This document shows, one piece after another, positions 48,182 to 61,300 of a DNA stretch of 64,000 nucleotides. Made by a program: the position numbers and the translations under genes. Where the stretch lies: NCBI GenBank assembly GCA_003864495.1, contig ML133436.1, positions 2,915,326 to 2,979,325 on the forward strand, read 5' to 3'. How positions within the stretch are numbered: the stretch's first letter is position 1; every line of letters starts with the position of its first letter. The stretch is from Nemopilema nomurai. Taxonomy: Eukaryota > Cnidaria > Scyphozoa > Rhizostomeae > Rhizostomatidae. The notes beneath the pieces are model-generated. The model did not search any database. It saw only the letters and a list, made by a program, of their open reading frames with translations, and was not told the DNA's origin.

Positions 48182-51100
48182 TCTTCACGTGTTTACCTTT
48201 GCATCTTGGTAATATCGGTCCTCTAATGACTGTTAATCCAGCTGCTTGTGTTGACCGGTGGCCTTAAATGCATGCATCGCTGAAAGCTATTTTCGTTGTA
48301 CTATCGTGCAATCAAACTGAAATTTGTTGTATTCTTCTAGAGCAGCTTTTGTTGGTTGTAAATATCAAGTAATTCCATCGATTTAATGTTGTTTTACTAC
48401 TTCTCCGATTAGCTTTGAAAATATTTAAATATTCTATTGACAAACTTGAATTTCTTTCTGTAGCCTCTGCTATTTTTAACATTAGCCAACAACTTTCTTA
48501 ATGTTATGCTACTTGTAGATGCAACATTTGACACTTCTATGATGAGTTAAGTAACCAAAGCAGTTTGCATCTTGATTTTGATCCGGTCAGTTTGCCTTTC
48601 CTAATTTCTGTCAAATGTTTAAGACTGCCCTCCTTATCGCAGTTTGCTCGCCAATCCAACTTTGTTTAGTTTCCCATCCATTCCCTGCGATTCATGCCTT
48701 CCAACGTCGTATTTTTCACATAGTGATCATACCTGGCGTCCCTTCTCCATTCATTCTGATTTTGCGAAATTCTTTACATTTACATGACCTGCCTAGAAGA
48801 ATCGTTGTTAAAATGCATAGAGATACAAGAAGTTTGATTAACGTCAAACTTCAATGTTTTCACCAAGCTATTAAACACATGAATATTAATTAGTAAATAA
48901 CCATACAAAACACAGGAAATAATGCAATGTTTTCTAGGTTGAAAACAAAATTTGTGAACCCCAAGGAACAAAAAAGCGTTCTTGCGTTTGACTTCTCATA
49001 TTTTTTTAGATACATACATAAATATATTGAATGATGAATGTTGAAAACTCAAACTTGATCGATGCTCAAGAAACTTCAGGTAGCAGTTAAGTTTGGGAAC
49101 TTGGAATGAAAGTGCATGACATTCTTCCAAGTGTCTGTTTTACAACGATGTTGACCTCTTTACTAACGAGAGCAGCCAATTCATAATTCACCAAAGCACG
49201 GTTAAATAAATCTACATGGTGCCAGAGCCTTCCCAGCAATCAATTAAGGCCGGCGTTGCAACGTTTTTACCATTTAGGCCTAACCTTCCCACGCACCCGC
49301 CATGTCAGTCGCTAGTACACCAATGTTGGAGGAGTTGCACCTAGACGGACCTTTTTATATCTGGCACGTCTTCATACTTCTTTATCCCATACCCATACTT
49401 CACATTGTGGAGCTTATTTTGGTTCCTGGACTTGCAAAGCTCCACCCTTCATCTTATGTTGGTCTATGATTCAGCCATTCAACGCTACCCTCAGTATCCA
49501 CCCCACCCCATTTCGGCCCCTACGTTATGCATCTACACTTGACTGTTCCGAAATGACGGTTTGAAAAAGTCGACTTAAGCCCACTCATCAGTAAAGCCCG
49601 CAAATTGTATAAATAACAAAGATGAAAGCACTTAAAAAATTTGATGTTTGATGCTAGCCTTAGATTCATGCTTTGAACAAATGGTAAAGTAACTAAACAA
49701 CAGGTTGAATAACAATTCCCTCAAGTCTTGCTTAAGTCTCCAACTTTCTTTTTTGGGAAATAATGTGCTTACTTTTAATTGCCCTGGTTTCGTCTTGAGT
49801 ATGACCTGCATTACCAACTCAAACCATAGTGGACATTTACACCGCTAGATGGCAGCAGGCATGTGATATAGGATACCAAACATACGCAAATATCATACAT
49901 AAAAAAGCATTCGGCAGCTTGAATGGGAACCGCCACAGGCAAATGCACGTGTTTATTGTCAACAAGCCATGTGACTACAACTGCAAGTCTCATTACGTCC
50001 ACAAACTTTTTCTTGTTTGCCCCAAGAAGCAAAGCATATTCTGTGATCTCCAGAAAGAGATGCACAATCTACGAGTCGTTATTCAATCACCTCCAGACTT
50101 TCAAGAATGTTTTCATTTAACTTTATAGACATAAATTTTTCGCCTCATGGTTTGGAACTCTTGCAATGATGCTCGGATGATGAACAATAACAGAGAAACT
50201 AAGAGAACAGTTCCCCTTGGTATTTTCGGCCTCAATCCTCAATCGATAATTTTCATAAATAGCGGTAGCATTACAACGAACACTGGGCTGTGAAAATTCT
50301 CAATTAAGGACTTGCTCAATTAAAAATAAGGAGCTCAATGTTAAAGTTAAAGAAGGTCAATGATTTTTTCAATTAAGGGCTTGCGCCTTAACTACAAATA
50401 AGGAGCTCAATGTTAAAGTTAAAGAAGGTTTTCAAGATTATTTCATGTCAATGATCTTTTCAAGATTGTTTCAAGACCATTTCCACTTCCAAGTACCATC
50501 TAATGCATAGGTGGTGTTCTTAGTTAATAGTGAAAGCAATAATAACTCGTGTTCCTATCTAGGATAATCTATCACTGCTGAAGTGCACTGATTCACAATG
50601 TTGGGAACTGCGCATGTGCACTAGAGTGCATCTTACAGCAAGATTACGATCAATCACAGGTATAGCAGGCAATATAAGGCCTTAAGAAGACTAAGAACTG
50701 TTGGTGGGTTTTTCTAGACTGCTAAAGCTTTTAATAGTGAATTTACAGAGCAGTTGTTATAATATGCTGAAGCTGCGAGTGATAACTATTGAATGATGTA
50801 GCTCCTTCGCTCATATGAGGCCATTTTCTCGCAGCCAAAAGTTACTTCGTTCAAAGGTGAGGCTTTGATAAAGCAGTGAACAGCTCGACTTCGTAAAACT
50901 GACTAGGTTCCTAGTTTGAATCTTGTAGCTCTTCCTTGTTCTCGTTCACATGCTTATTGTGGTTCGATAAACTTAAAAAGTCTCTCTACTTCGCAATTTA
51001 CAGGTACTTTGACTCGTAGAAAAATCCAGTTCCATAATGTGCCTCTTAGATGCAAAGCAAGTTCAAGCTGCTGCGCCTTTTCATAGAATGAGAAACTTTT

Positions 51101-52390
51101 GCAGGAACATCAACACCACGCTTAAATGTAAATTATTTTACACAAAGATTTTTCATAATTGTCGCTCCTGCTTTTCCAAACGTCTTCAGTTGGCAGAAAA
51201 TTTAGAACCTGCACAATTTTATCTTTTCACCCAGTTTCGCATCCAGAGAGAAAGGGTGACCCTATTAGAGATTGTATCGGGGCACCATTTACTTTCCCTT
51301 TTGTAAATGCTGCTTCCACGGCTATGAAGCAGTAACTTTCGTGCAAAATGTAATCTATTTATTATCATAGTCATAGTAAGATCAGTCTGCTTCGCCAGGC
51401 AAAACTTGGTATCGGGGTATCTGCGCGGGTGCCCGCGTGACCACCTTGGGGACGCTCTAGTAAAAGGTCTGCGAAGTAAGCGCATTTTTATATTTTGCGA
51501 TATCTATCGATATACATTCCAGAATAATTATCAAGTACTTGCAGAAAAGAACAAGAGTACCGAAGAAAATAACTTTGGGACTTTACCAAAAACCCGGTGG
51601 ATCCAATTATGATTACGGTCAGATTTCTAGATGAGGTTACTAAATCTATAAACAATTTGGTTCTCAGATCCCCTTGTTTACTAATCTAATATATGTAATC
51701 CCGCCATCCTTTTAATTGATTCGGCTTGATTTCCAAATCGCATGCAGGAAGCTAACGGATTAAGAAACCACTTGGGTGATTGTGCGAAGCAAGGTAGTGG
51801 ATTGCATGTACTTTCATTTGATTAAGAATATTGAATTCAAGAATACAAATTGAATTTTCCACCCTTAAGGTAATAAAGTTTTGAGTCTGACTGGTACTCT
51901 GCGGAATTTGGTTGTCTCTTCTGCCTAACATAAGGAACATATTTTGCATTATATACGTGTTAAAACTTTCTGTTTACTAAGAAAGGGCTTAAAGAAGGCT
52001 TACAGTATAAAAAGAAACCAAAAATCTCGTCTTCTCTACTCTTCATACTCTTGGAGTATCAGGCAAAAGGATTGAATCAAGCAGACACAAAGACAAGACA
52101 GAATCAGACAAAAAAGTTCCATTCTGTTTACCGTCTAGGTTACTATTGCATTCCTTACAGACAGCTAGTCTTAACAATTCTGTGAGCAAATTATCTTATC
52201 AGATTGCAATTCGGTAGCACATTCAGTGGACTCTCTGAGAACTTTTGTCAGCCCCTTCCTTTACCATTCCCCTATACTTTTCTTAGAATTATTTCAGTTA
52301 GTGTTTCTGCCGATATGCTTTACGAGTAGCTTTTGATAACAATTGCTCGGGCATCTTCTCTAAATTGCCGCATGCAATCCACTTCAAACT
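48182..52390. other. Non-genic stretch
   Basis: No supported exon. Two open frames overlap on opposite strands at 49811-50128, neither with a recognisable domain. A duplicated block (50301-50429) is described separately. Confidence 0.4.
50301..50429. repeat. Direct duplication of about 60 bp
   Basis: caattaagg-cttgc starts at 50301 and 50370, and each is followed by the shared run aaggagctcaatgttaaagt, ending taaagaaggt. The two units differ mainly in the middle (ctcaattaaaaa versus gccttaactacaa). Confidence 0.85.
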
Positions 52391-52830
52391 TTTTGAAGCA
52401 AGATCACCATAAAGTTTAAATCACCATAAAGTAAGGCGTTATTTCCTAAGTACATTTTTCCCCAACACCACCATCCCAGGATTTCTGTGATGACTCCGTT
52501 TCTTCAGTTTCTTCAGGCTAGAATCGCCCCTGAGAAAATTTTTTGAAGCAAGATCACCATAAAGTTTAGATCATCATAAAGTAAGATTTAGATCACCATA
52601 AAGTAAGGCGTTATTTCCTAAGTACATTTGTCCCCAACACCACCACCCCAGGATTTCTGTGATGCCTCCTCCCCCCCCCCCCAGTTTTCAGGCTAGAATC
52701 GCCCCTGAGAAAATTTTTTGAAGCAAGATCACCATAAAGTTTAGATCACCATAAAGTGAGATTTAGATCACCATAAAGTAAGGCGTTATTTCCTGAGTAC
52801 ATTTTGTCCCAACACCACCATCCCAAGTGC
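52391..52830. repeat. Tandem array, three units of 150-175 bp
   Basis: gaagcaagatcaccataaag begins at 52395, 52545 and 52720. Each unit contains one to three copies of the subrepeat atcaccataaagt, then aaggcgttatttcct and a C-rich segment (ccaacaccacca). The second unit carries a C-run near 52669-52682. The 25-base difference between spacings equals an extra subrepeat in the second unit. Confidence 0.92.
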
Positions 52831-53350
52831 TGAATACGTTAAGATTCTTCTCCCCAACGTTTGCAAAGTTGGATGGAATCATGTATCGCTGAGGCTTCAT
52901 GATCCCCTTTAAGCTTTGCTATCTCCCTAAATCTCCCTAAACAATGCCTCCGGAAGAATCTAATGAATCTATCAATCCAGCAGGCCCACAGCTCAAAACA
53001 ACTCTCCTCCTAAATAAACCAAAGCTCATCATATAATTGCAAAACATACAATTCAACCCCCTCCCCTTTCCCACAAAAATGTTGCTGAGTCAATTCCGTT
53101 TGTTAAGTGACAAAGTCTTGCTTCCACTCTTCTTGCCATTGTATTGTTGTTTTGAAAAGCACATTACTCAAATTGAACATACGATTATCATACAGACCTG
53201 CCATGTTTAATGCTTAATACTCAGTAAAAGACGACGATGGAATGGACAAGGTTTTCAGATAAGCTGAGCATGGTCTAGCTAAAACCTCCGTACACTACAG
53301 ATCTGATCACTTGGTGACACCCAATACAGCTTTTACATTGAATTGAAACA

Positions 53351-53766
53351 TACACGCTTTTTTTATATAAGGAACATACCTCAAGGCCTAGTTGCAAAAG
53401 TTCCTTATTCGTAGACCTCAAATCATCAGATTTTAGTACCAAAAGTTCCTTAAAAGTTCCTTAAGTTCTACTTTCGGTGTTTTGACTACAATCAGCCTCA
53501 ACACTTAATAGAGAGAGGAGCGAGACAGCATATGCAGAAACTACTCGATGAAGCACTTGACACACGAATAGCAAACAATCTATGCGAGTATTGGCTGCAA
53601 ATGAATGGAACGGGCTTTTTAGCTCTTGATGCTTGCAGTTATGAAAAATTTCAAATCGAAAAGTTCTTTAGGGATTTCGTTTTTAGTAGTATAAGTTCTT
53701 TAAATATTTCGGCCTTCTACATGTAGGTTCCTTATAAAGTGGTTCCTTATAATAAAAAAGCGTGTA
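53351..53766. mobile_element. TIR element with repeated subterminal motif
   Basis: The left end TACACGCTTTTTTTATATAA followed by ggaac is inverted at the right end (ggttccttataataaaaaag, then cgtgta). TA stands at both borders, compatible with TA target duplication. Inside, the motif GTTCCTTA or GTTCTTTA recurs at least seven times in one orientation (near 53399, 53445, 53455, 53662, 53695, 53730, 53743), plus the inverted copy in the left TIR. Length 416 bp. A 64-codon frame at 53532-53726 is within it and shows no known domain. Confidence 0.75.
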
Positions 53767-56592
53767 TTGTAACCTGCAGAACTACGCCTAACATTTGATT
53801 TGCTTTACTTCCCAGAGGTCTGAAAATTGACGGAAGTTCATATTTGTTTATGCTGCTTGAATTCGGACATTAATTTGTTTCCCCTCTGAATATCAGTTCC
53901 GTTATTATGTGTCTCTAAAATAAACATCTACCGTACCACTTTGTGATTGTTTGAGAAATGCATTAGGCAAAAGCTGAAGAAGCACGCGAGATGAAATTGT
54001 GGCAAAATGGTCTGCAAATTCAGAAAACTTTCTACAAGCCATGGAACTCTAAAATATGCGTACAACCTCTGCACATTGTCCTTTAAATGAGACTTGGTGA
54101 CAAGTATTGGAATGTGGTCCCTTATGTACCCCATGCCTTTACGTAGCCACTCCTCGTCTTTAATTTGCCTTTGTTTATGACCTACGCATGCTTCGATTGC
54201 AATTTCAGCACTCGTTTTCCTATTTCGATAATTATCAGTGCATTTTGCGTCACTGGTAGACACAGAAAATGAAATTCTCACAACCGAATTGTCTAATACG
54301 ATAATTGTCTATTTCTACACTCAATTATTTCTAGAGCGTGAAGACAACTTGAGAGCGCCTCTTTGAAGAAGATAACGCAGAGATTAAAGCCTCAGTTCAA
54401 GAGAGCCCGATCAAGGGTACCTACGCATGTCTTTCTTGTAGATGGTGGCTCTGATTACTTCAGAAAACGTTGTGATGCCTATAACATTTGTGCAATTAAA
54501 GAATTTCTATCGGTCATAAATTAACAAATAACTGATCCTTGCTGCAAGCCTATTTAACAGCTGTTGTTTCAGTTCCAAAAATCTGCTGAAATAATTGCTT
54601 TTTTATACAGAGCTCCAACGTCCTCTCGAATACTCGGACCTCGAAGCGAGCACCCGTGACCATTAATAGAGTCTAATGGAGGAAGGTACGAGAGGCATTG
54701 AAATGGTAGTGGCTATAGCACTGATCAGTGGACGGACAACGGTTAGAGAATCACAGTTGCAAGCATGTAATTACAGGAAATGGCATCGTCAGCCTCCAGC
54801 CTTGACCACATGACTAATTCAATAATTTCTAATTTAATTAATCACCACGCTCTTCATCTCAATACATCTACGCCGCCACCTTCTAAAATCGCTTGAAAAA
54901 GAACACGTTAATACCCGTGATCTACCCACCACGCCCACCTTGAGGTTAAAATGGGTTCATGGGAAAGAGTCCTTTCTGCTTGATCACAATGGGCGACTTT
55001 GTAAGGGAAATCGATATTTGAGCTTAACTAGCAGAATGATATTTTGATCAATACCTAAAATGACTTTGACTTTAATGCGATAGAGATATGTTTACACAAG
55101 TAAAAGGCTTAAAACCCTAATAACGAATGGTTAGCGTGAATTAAGCAGTGGCACCCAAGAATAATCCTTTACGAAAAATCCACTTTATAGAAATCGGGTA
55201 GACAGCAACCTTGGTGTATTCAACAGTCAAACGTAATAGCTCTTTGTCTTGAATACCTTCTGTTTTTCGCGTCACGAACGATGATGGAAGACTTTGATGA
55301 TGGAAGATCTTTTAGATTCAAAATATCTAGGGGCAGTTCTGGCTTCAAGACAAACCGTTTATGTTGATTGCAGGTAATGTGTTAGTTAAGAGAACCATAG
55401 GATATTTGCAAAAAGAGAAGCCCTACATAGAAGTGTATATTAGTGAAGTCAATGTATTTGTGTCAATTTAGTCAATGCGCCAATTCTAAAACAGTACTCT
55501 TAAACTATTTGTGTTCACTTATTAGGCATCTTATCAATTGAGGGTCTCATGGGTTGACCACTGATGCTATTGGGTAGTATTACTGGTGGTCTGTCTCTGC
55601 TGGTGTTTCACCCTCGACTGTTGCTTTGCGGTGGCTTTTTCCTGTCCTGGAGACGATCACCACTCCGGACCGTCTTTGGTCAATTCATTTTGTAGAGGGT
55701 TTGCAGGGTATTTTAGCAAATTGTTCACAACTAGCTGCAATCCAGAACGATATTAAAAGGTAAATAAAGGTTCCTCACAATTTGCAAATGTGTGCACCAA
55801 AAATTCGGTTTAACACATTCCTTGACGAAAAAGATAGATACAAAGGTAAAGGGGGTTTCATTGTAACAAAGAGGCGAAGAAATAAACAAAAGGGTATCGC
55901 CAGAAAGAGAGGAACCTAAGGAGGCCATGGAGAGGGTCAAAGCATAAATGCCACTGATGGTGTTTGATGTGCTTGCTCGACCTGAGGTCATCTTGCTTGG
56001 ACGGTAGAACAAAGACGATAAAATCCGTCTCAGGAATGCGCGAATTTGATTTTATCAGGTGATCACTGGAAAAGGTGTTTGGTTAGGGCACATCATCATC
56101 GGCTTTTCTTACTAGAGGTCGCTATCAGCTGATTCTTGATTCAGCTGAAGTTCCTTCGACCAACAGTAGATAGCTGACTTGCAAGAGCTGAACGTCAGGC
56201 AGCAAGTGAAGCTGTACTGCAGTAAACTTTCACCGAGGCCCAGTTGATTATCTCCAAATAACCAATTAATCATTTTTGACGCAGTAGCAGGAGTTAGCCC
56301 TCTTGAAAGAAACGATTCGTGAAATCGCTTCGGAATGATGGCTTTTTCACTTCGTTCTCCTCTGGTGACCTTTCTCAGGATAATCAGTCGATAGAGCGTA
56401 GGCCTTTTTGACCTGAAGCCCAGTTATCTGTGAGTTAACATTGTGTTAGCATGTTAGTGGACAGCGGACATTTCTATACGGCTTATCGGCCTGAAATAAA
56501 AAAAGATGCGTCTGTTATCCACAGTCACCAAGTCTTAAGGACTTGCCTAGTTTCACAGATGTGGATTGGCGTTACACTCTCACGGGTATTGG
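53767..56592. other. Non-genic stretch
   Basis: No supported gene. A possible short terminal exon at about 54612 (acceptor ttatacag, then a frame reading L-E-Y-S-D-L-E-A-S-T-R-D-H and TAA) has no partner exon. The minus-strand frames at 53928-54281 and 55731-56012 carry no recognised domain. Confidence 0.35.
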
Positions 56593-56648
56593 TACCCTGG
56601 GTACCAGACCCACTATGTATTAAGGAATTGGGTCTGGTACCCAGGGTA
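56593..56648. repeat. Perfect 20-bp inverted repeat with 16-base loop
   Basis: Left arm taccctgggtaccagaccca (56593-56612) and right arm tgggtctggtacccagggta (56629-56648) are exact reverse complements. The right arm abuts the start of the dispersed repeat at 56649. It could be a small fold-back insertion or the tip of a larger element. Confidence 0.9.
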
Positions 56649-56832
56649 GTTCTGCTGATGTCGGCTTCGTGTTTGAAGAATTCTCCAAATAAACGGGGCA
56701 GATAAAAATAAGTCCATGTGGTGTGCTCGCCAGATACCAAGGCGGTATGTGACCAATAAGTCTTTTGTGGGGCTACCATCATTTCTGCTTTGAGAGTGCG
56801 GCGTAGATGCATTGAGTTTATAAAACAGATTT
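56649..56832. repeat. Dispersed repeat, copy 1
   Basis: Starts gttctgctgatgtcggcttc and ends near tttataaaacagattt. About 90% similar by eye to 58141-58321 in the same orientation, with a 3-base insertion (gcggcgtag versus gcgtag). Both copies keep open frames on the minus strand (T-A-L-V-S-G-E-H-T-T-W-T-Y-F-Y-L-P-R), so the ancestor may have been coding or the frame may be chance. Confidence 0.9.
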
Positions 56833-57660
56833 CACGGATCGGTATTGTCGACATCCCACGGATCGTGCAACTTACAGTTCTGGGGCCCTTTTTCACGTAT
56901 AACAAGCACTCTATCAGCTATAGTTGGTATCTCTACTAGCGACCTCGACGTCTCATCTTAGTTGATGCATAATGCAAAAGAAATTCTTTGAAAAAATTAG
57001 TTTCAAGCGGATTCAAAAATCTCATTTCCCTCTTTAACGTATTCAAATGTTGTACATCGTAATCGACACATTCAGTGGAACAGTTAAACACAAAAACATG
57101 CTACATATAACATGTGGTATTCGAATTGGAGATGCAGGCATACTTAGAGGTCTCCAGGTGTGTTTTCATGGCGAGTGAGGCAAAGAAGGACCAAAATCTT
57201 CATTTTGATACTCATAGGGACATCTGACCACAAAATCTCAAAAGAGATAGACCTGTGGGTTCTGCTTCATTTGGAAATGTTTTCTTTGAAAATTTTTAAA
57301 ATCAATGGTACAGGGCCATGTTAGTAAGGCAAACACTGAATCATGACAGCAAAAGGTATCGCAATCAAGACTTACCTGGTATCAAAATGGTAAGCTGTAT
57401 TGCTCACTGGACATCAGTCATTTGTTCTTACTTTTTTCTGCTGGAGTGTTGGCCCTCATTTCTAGGATGCAAACAAGGCAAACAATTACACCCTAATACG
57501 AGATTGAAAACATTACGAAATTCATATTCATCTACAGTTAGCTGGAAGAGGCGGATGTTTTAAACACATCAAGATAGAGAAACAAGATTCTTTTATCTGA
57601 CGTACCTCACTTGATTTTCACGGGATGGTTCTAGAGCGGTTCGCAGTATCATAACATTAG

Positions 57661-57731
57661 TGAAATTGAATAATATCGAAGTTGAATATGAAATTGAATA
57701 ATATTGAATAATATAAAATTGAATAATATAA
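57661..57731. repeat. Low-complexity ttgaataatat repeats
   Basis: Short imperfect copies of (at)tgaataatat(a) follow one another over about 70 bases. A minus-strand reading frame covers them but is a product of the repeat. Confidence 0.8.
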
Positions 57732-58140
57732 AAGAAAGGAATAATATGTTGTGTCGAAAAAAAGAGGATCAGGTTATGTTTTTCATTTTCGCACCAAATC
57801 CTTATCTGCAACAGCTGCTCCCCCAAAGTCATTTTTCCGTAATTAATTGCCTCTTTGGTCGCTTCTACTATGCTATTAGAGACAATATTATATTTTCTTT
57901 TTAAAACAAACTTGCAGTTGCAAACAAAGGCCTTTTCCAATTTAGACCCTGTCTTTGTTCAAACCCGACACGACTGTAGCTTGTTTCTTGGGTGGCAACT
58001 CCAAAAGATTCACAGGAGAAAAACCTCAAGCCTTGTATTTGGCAGGCGTCTTGCAGGGTATATAATGAAAGAGAGAAGAATTGTTCGTCTATAGAGTGGA
58101 GGTCCATTTGATATCCTCATTCTTCTAACACTCATTTGGG

Positions 58141-58321
58141 GTTCTGCTTATGTCGGCGTCGTGTTTGAAGGATTCCCCAAATAAACGGGGCAGATAAAAA
58201 TAAGTCCATGTGGTGTGCTCGCCAGATACCAAGGCGGTTTGTGACCAATAAGTCTTTTGTGGGGCTACAATCATTTCTGCTTTGAGAGTGCGTAGATGCA
58301 TTGAGTTTACAAAACAGATTC
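58141..58321. repeat. Dispersed repeat, copy 2
   Basis: Second copy of the 184-bp repeat at 56649, about 1.5 kb downstream in direct orientation. The similarity starts at gttctgctta and ends at acaaaacagattc; flanking sequences differ, and this copy lacks the 20-bp hairpin. Confidence 0.9.
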
Positions 58322-61300
58322 CTAGCGTCGTTTTCTGCATGCCTACCATTGCATGAGTTATGCAAGGTATCATAGTCAACATACCCAGCACCAATCCAAT
58401 TGGATTCTAGTATCATTAGTTTCTAAATCTTATAAATTCTTTCGATGAAGGGCGAACGTTATCTATTGGCAACTGTCCAGAAAATTTTTCCTGTGATAAA
58501 AGATAATCAAATGATAATAGAGCCAGGAGATTTCTTTGTCTGTACGATGATTTCAGTAGCAGATAATCTAAATACAACTGTTGCTTGCATGGGTATGGGT
58601 GGCAGTGACCCAACATTTGGATTTTTTGTTGCATTACTAATGAGGATTATTTGATGAATCAAACTTTGTCAAATATTTCAACAAAATGTCCCTGCCCACT
58701 GAACTATAAATAGTTGAACAGGACCAGGAAAAACAGCCAAATAAAGGACAGTATAGAATGAATTGGAATCAAATGTACGCGATGGAACATCCGATCTGTG
58801 GTCGCCATGAATCAGGTACTCCTTCCTCAATTCTGAGAATAGGAGAAGCCATACTAAAGAGCCAATAAAGAGCAGCTAAAACGAATAAATGCCGTTACAA
58901 AAAGAGGGCGGACAATATTGCATTACAATGCCACAAAGATTGATCTGGAAGTCCACAAGGTGGTTATGGAAAGACCAACTGATTATCCAGGGATTTGAAA
59001 ATCATCATAGTCGTGTTGTTGTTGAAATCAACACCAGCCGGAGACAATAGTCTGTTGTAGAGTGTCCACAACGAGGCTGCTCTCTTATTTTTCGGGTGAA
59101 GTTAAACTTTGAAAATACTCCTGCATCAAAGGCCATCCTGTTTGTACACTTCCGTATTAATTAAATATGAAAACATTTTGGAAGTTGTAGACATGTAACG
59201 GATAAATGAACACAAAAGTAAGATGAATGGAACAATGAACAAATATTGCCGATTGACAACCACAACCAACTTCGATAAATGAATAACCAAAATCCAACAT
59301 ATCCTTATTGGATGACTGCAAAGCGTGTTAAAACAATAATGGCTCCTTCTTCACTACCTCTTCATTTCCTAAAAATTCAAGAGATGGATGAAGCTGAAAA
59401 ATTTTAATACTTTGTGGTTCCTGTTTATAACACAAATCCTTCATCATCTATCCTGGTTACCAAGATGAATATTCGACGCTTCGACCGCTGCTTGACATTT
59501 CGAACGGGCTAACTATTGAGACGTGGCCCATAACAGTCGCTTGGAGGCCTTGAATTCAAAAGAGACCAGGACCACACCCTATCCGATTGGCTGAGTAAGC
59601 ATGCTTATACAATGAGCAGGCGTTCGCTCCTAGTCATCATGTTCGATTCATGTTGATTGGGTGAAGGCAGTCAAAGGGTCTAAAAGGGTCCCTTTGGAAG
59701 GGGGCCAGTCAAAGGTCACTGTAATGATAAAGATGATTTCCCAGGAAAAGGTTGCGTCTAAGTAATGTTTGAAAAAGAGCAACAAAGAGAATGATTTTTT
59801 ATTGGTAATTAGAGATACATAAAAATTTGAGATTGTCTGCAATGTTAAGGGAAGACAAAAATGGATAATCAAATCAAAATGAATAGATAGATACCCATGG
59901 TTTTGTGCAAGGAATCACAGTCAAGATGATTGAAATTTGATGTTCAGGAGGAATAGAAATAGGAATAGAATGGGACGTGATGCCCTCTTACATTCAACCC
60001 TTCCCCCAAGACGCTGCTTCTTAAGCAGGGCGATGTTTTGGGTTGATTTTGTGAGGAAAATCGGAACTAAGAAATTGGTTTAGCATGTAGCACTTATCAA
60101 AACTCAATGCCCTTCAAATACAAGAGATACCGAAAGTTTGACATTATCAAGCCAAAGAAAGCCGAAAAATCATTTAACAAGGTTGTATGCTTTGGAAGGG
60201 CTTGTGATCTAAAGTGCACCTTGAATAAAGATCAAACTTTTAATGTAAACAAACGCTGCTAAACGACATTACAAAATTTTGCAATAATCTTTTTTAGGCA
60301 GGATATAAAATTGCGGTTTGTGGATAGGCTGTTCGCCTACTGTTTAGGGAAAAATGGTAGTTGGTAAGAAATTCCATTTTAAAATTTATTTCCCTTGGAA
60401 AAGTTCAATAACAACTCTCCACTGAATTTCACGTTTTCTTGCTGATACTAAATATTTTATTCACCAAGTTTTTGGCAAGCTAGCGTTGAATACGATGTCA
60501 CTGTAACTCATTATTGTATTGTACCATCATACAATGGAAAGCTTAGGCCGTAATTTATAGCTTAGTATAATTTTACAGATATTAGGGAGCATTCACAAAG
60601 TACGAAAGAGGTCTGAGCTATAAACTTTCGTAGTGAAATTTTTAAACCCCTCCCATCCCCCAATCTGTTCCATACCTTATGACACGTCCCTAGGTCAGCT
60701 ACACTCAAAACTAATATATTGAAAAATGAGTTTGCAAGAGAAGCTAATCAAAGGAAAATTTATGGCCGCCATTTATTATCAGATGCCAATCAATCACCTT
60801 CCAAGGCTTGTGGTAACCAACTGTCAAAAGGGTGAAAAGAGGCTAAACCCATCATGCATGAAATAGCCTGCAAAGCAAAAGTTTCGAAATCTTTTGTAGT
60901 GCTAAGTTGCCTGAAGAGATTGAAGACTCTATGTTAATTACTTTTTCTAGTATTATGAATTTGATTTAAGCATATTGAGGTAATAGTGGAAAACAACGTT
61001 GCTGGCGTTCTACGAGAATAAAATGGTGCAAAGCACTTTCCACTGTGACATTGGTATCCGTTTCAGGGTCCACCCTTGATGGAGCATATGCAAATGCTCA
61101 CATCTTGGCACTTCCTCGTGAGTTTTATTCAGGCTACGAAGTGCAACCAGTGCAACCACCTTTCTTATTGAACTCGATAATTCGTCGTTTTAGTTCTACC
61201 CCACTAACTAATGTAATTAAAAAGTCTTATTCAATTACATATTATCGAAATTGGTGTATCCAGGAAGGTCAGTAGTCATCCAAACTTCAATGACCCTTTG

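Noticed and set aside
49811..50128. Overlapping 84- and 99-codon frames on opposite strands
   Set aside because: Neither has a domain, signal peptide or splice context; mirrored open frames are expected by chance.
54612..54664. Short terminal-exon-like frame reading L-E-Y-S-D-L-E-A-S-T-R-D-H
   Set aside because: Good acceptor but too short to judge and no upstream partner exon found.
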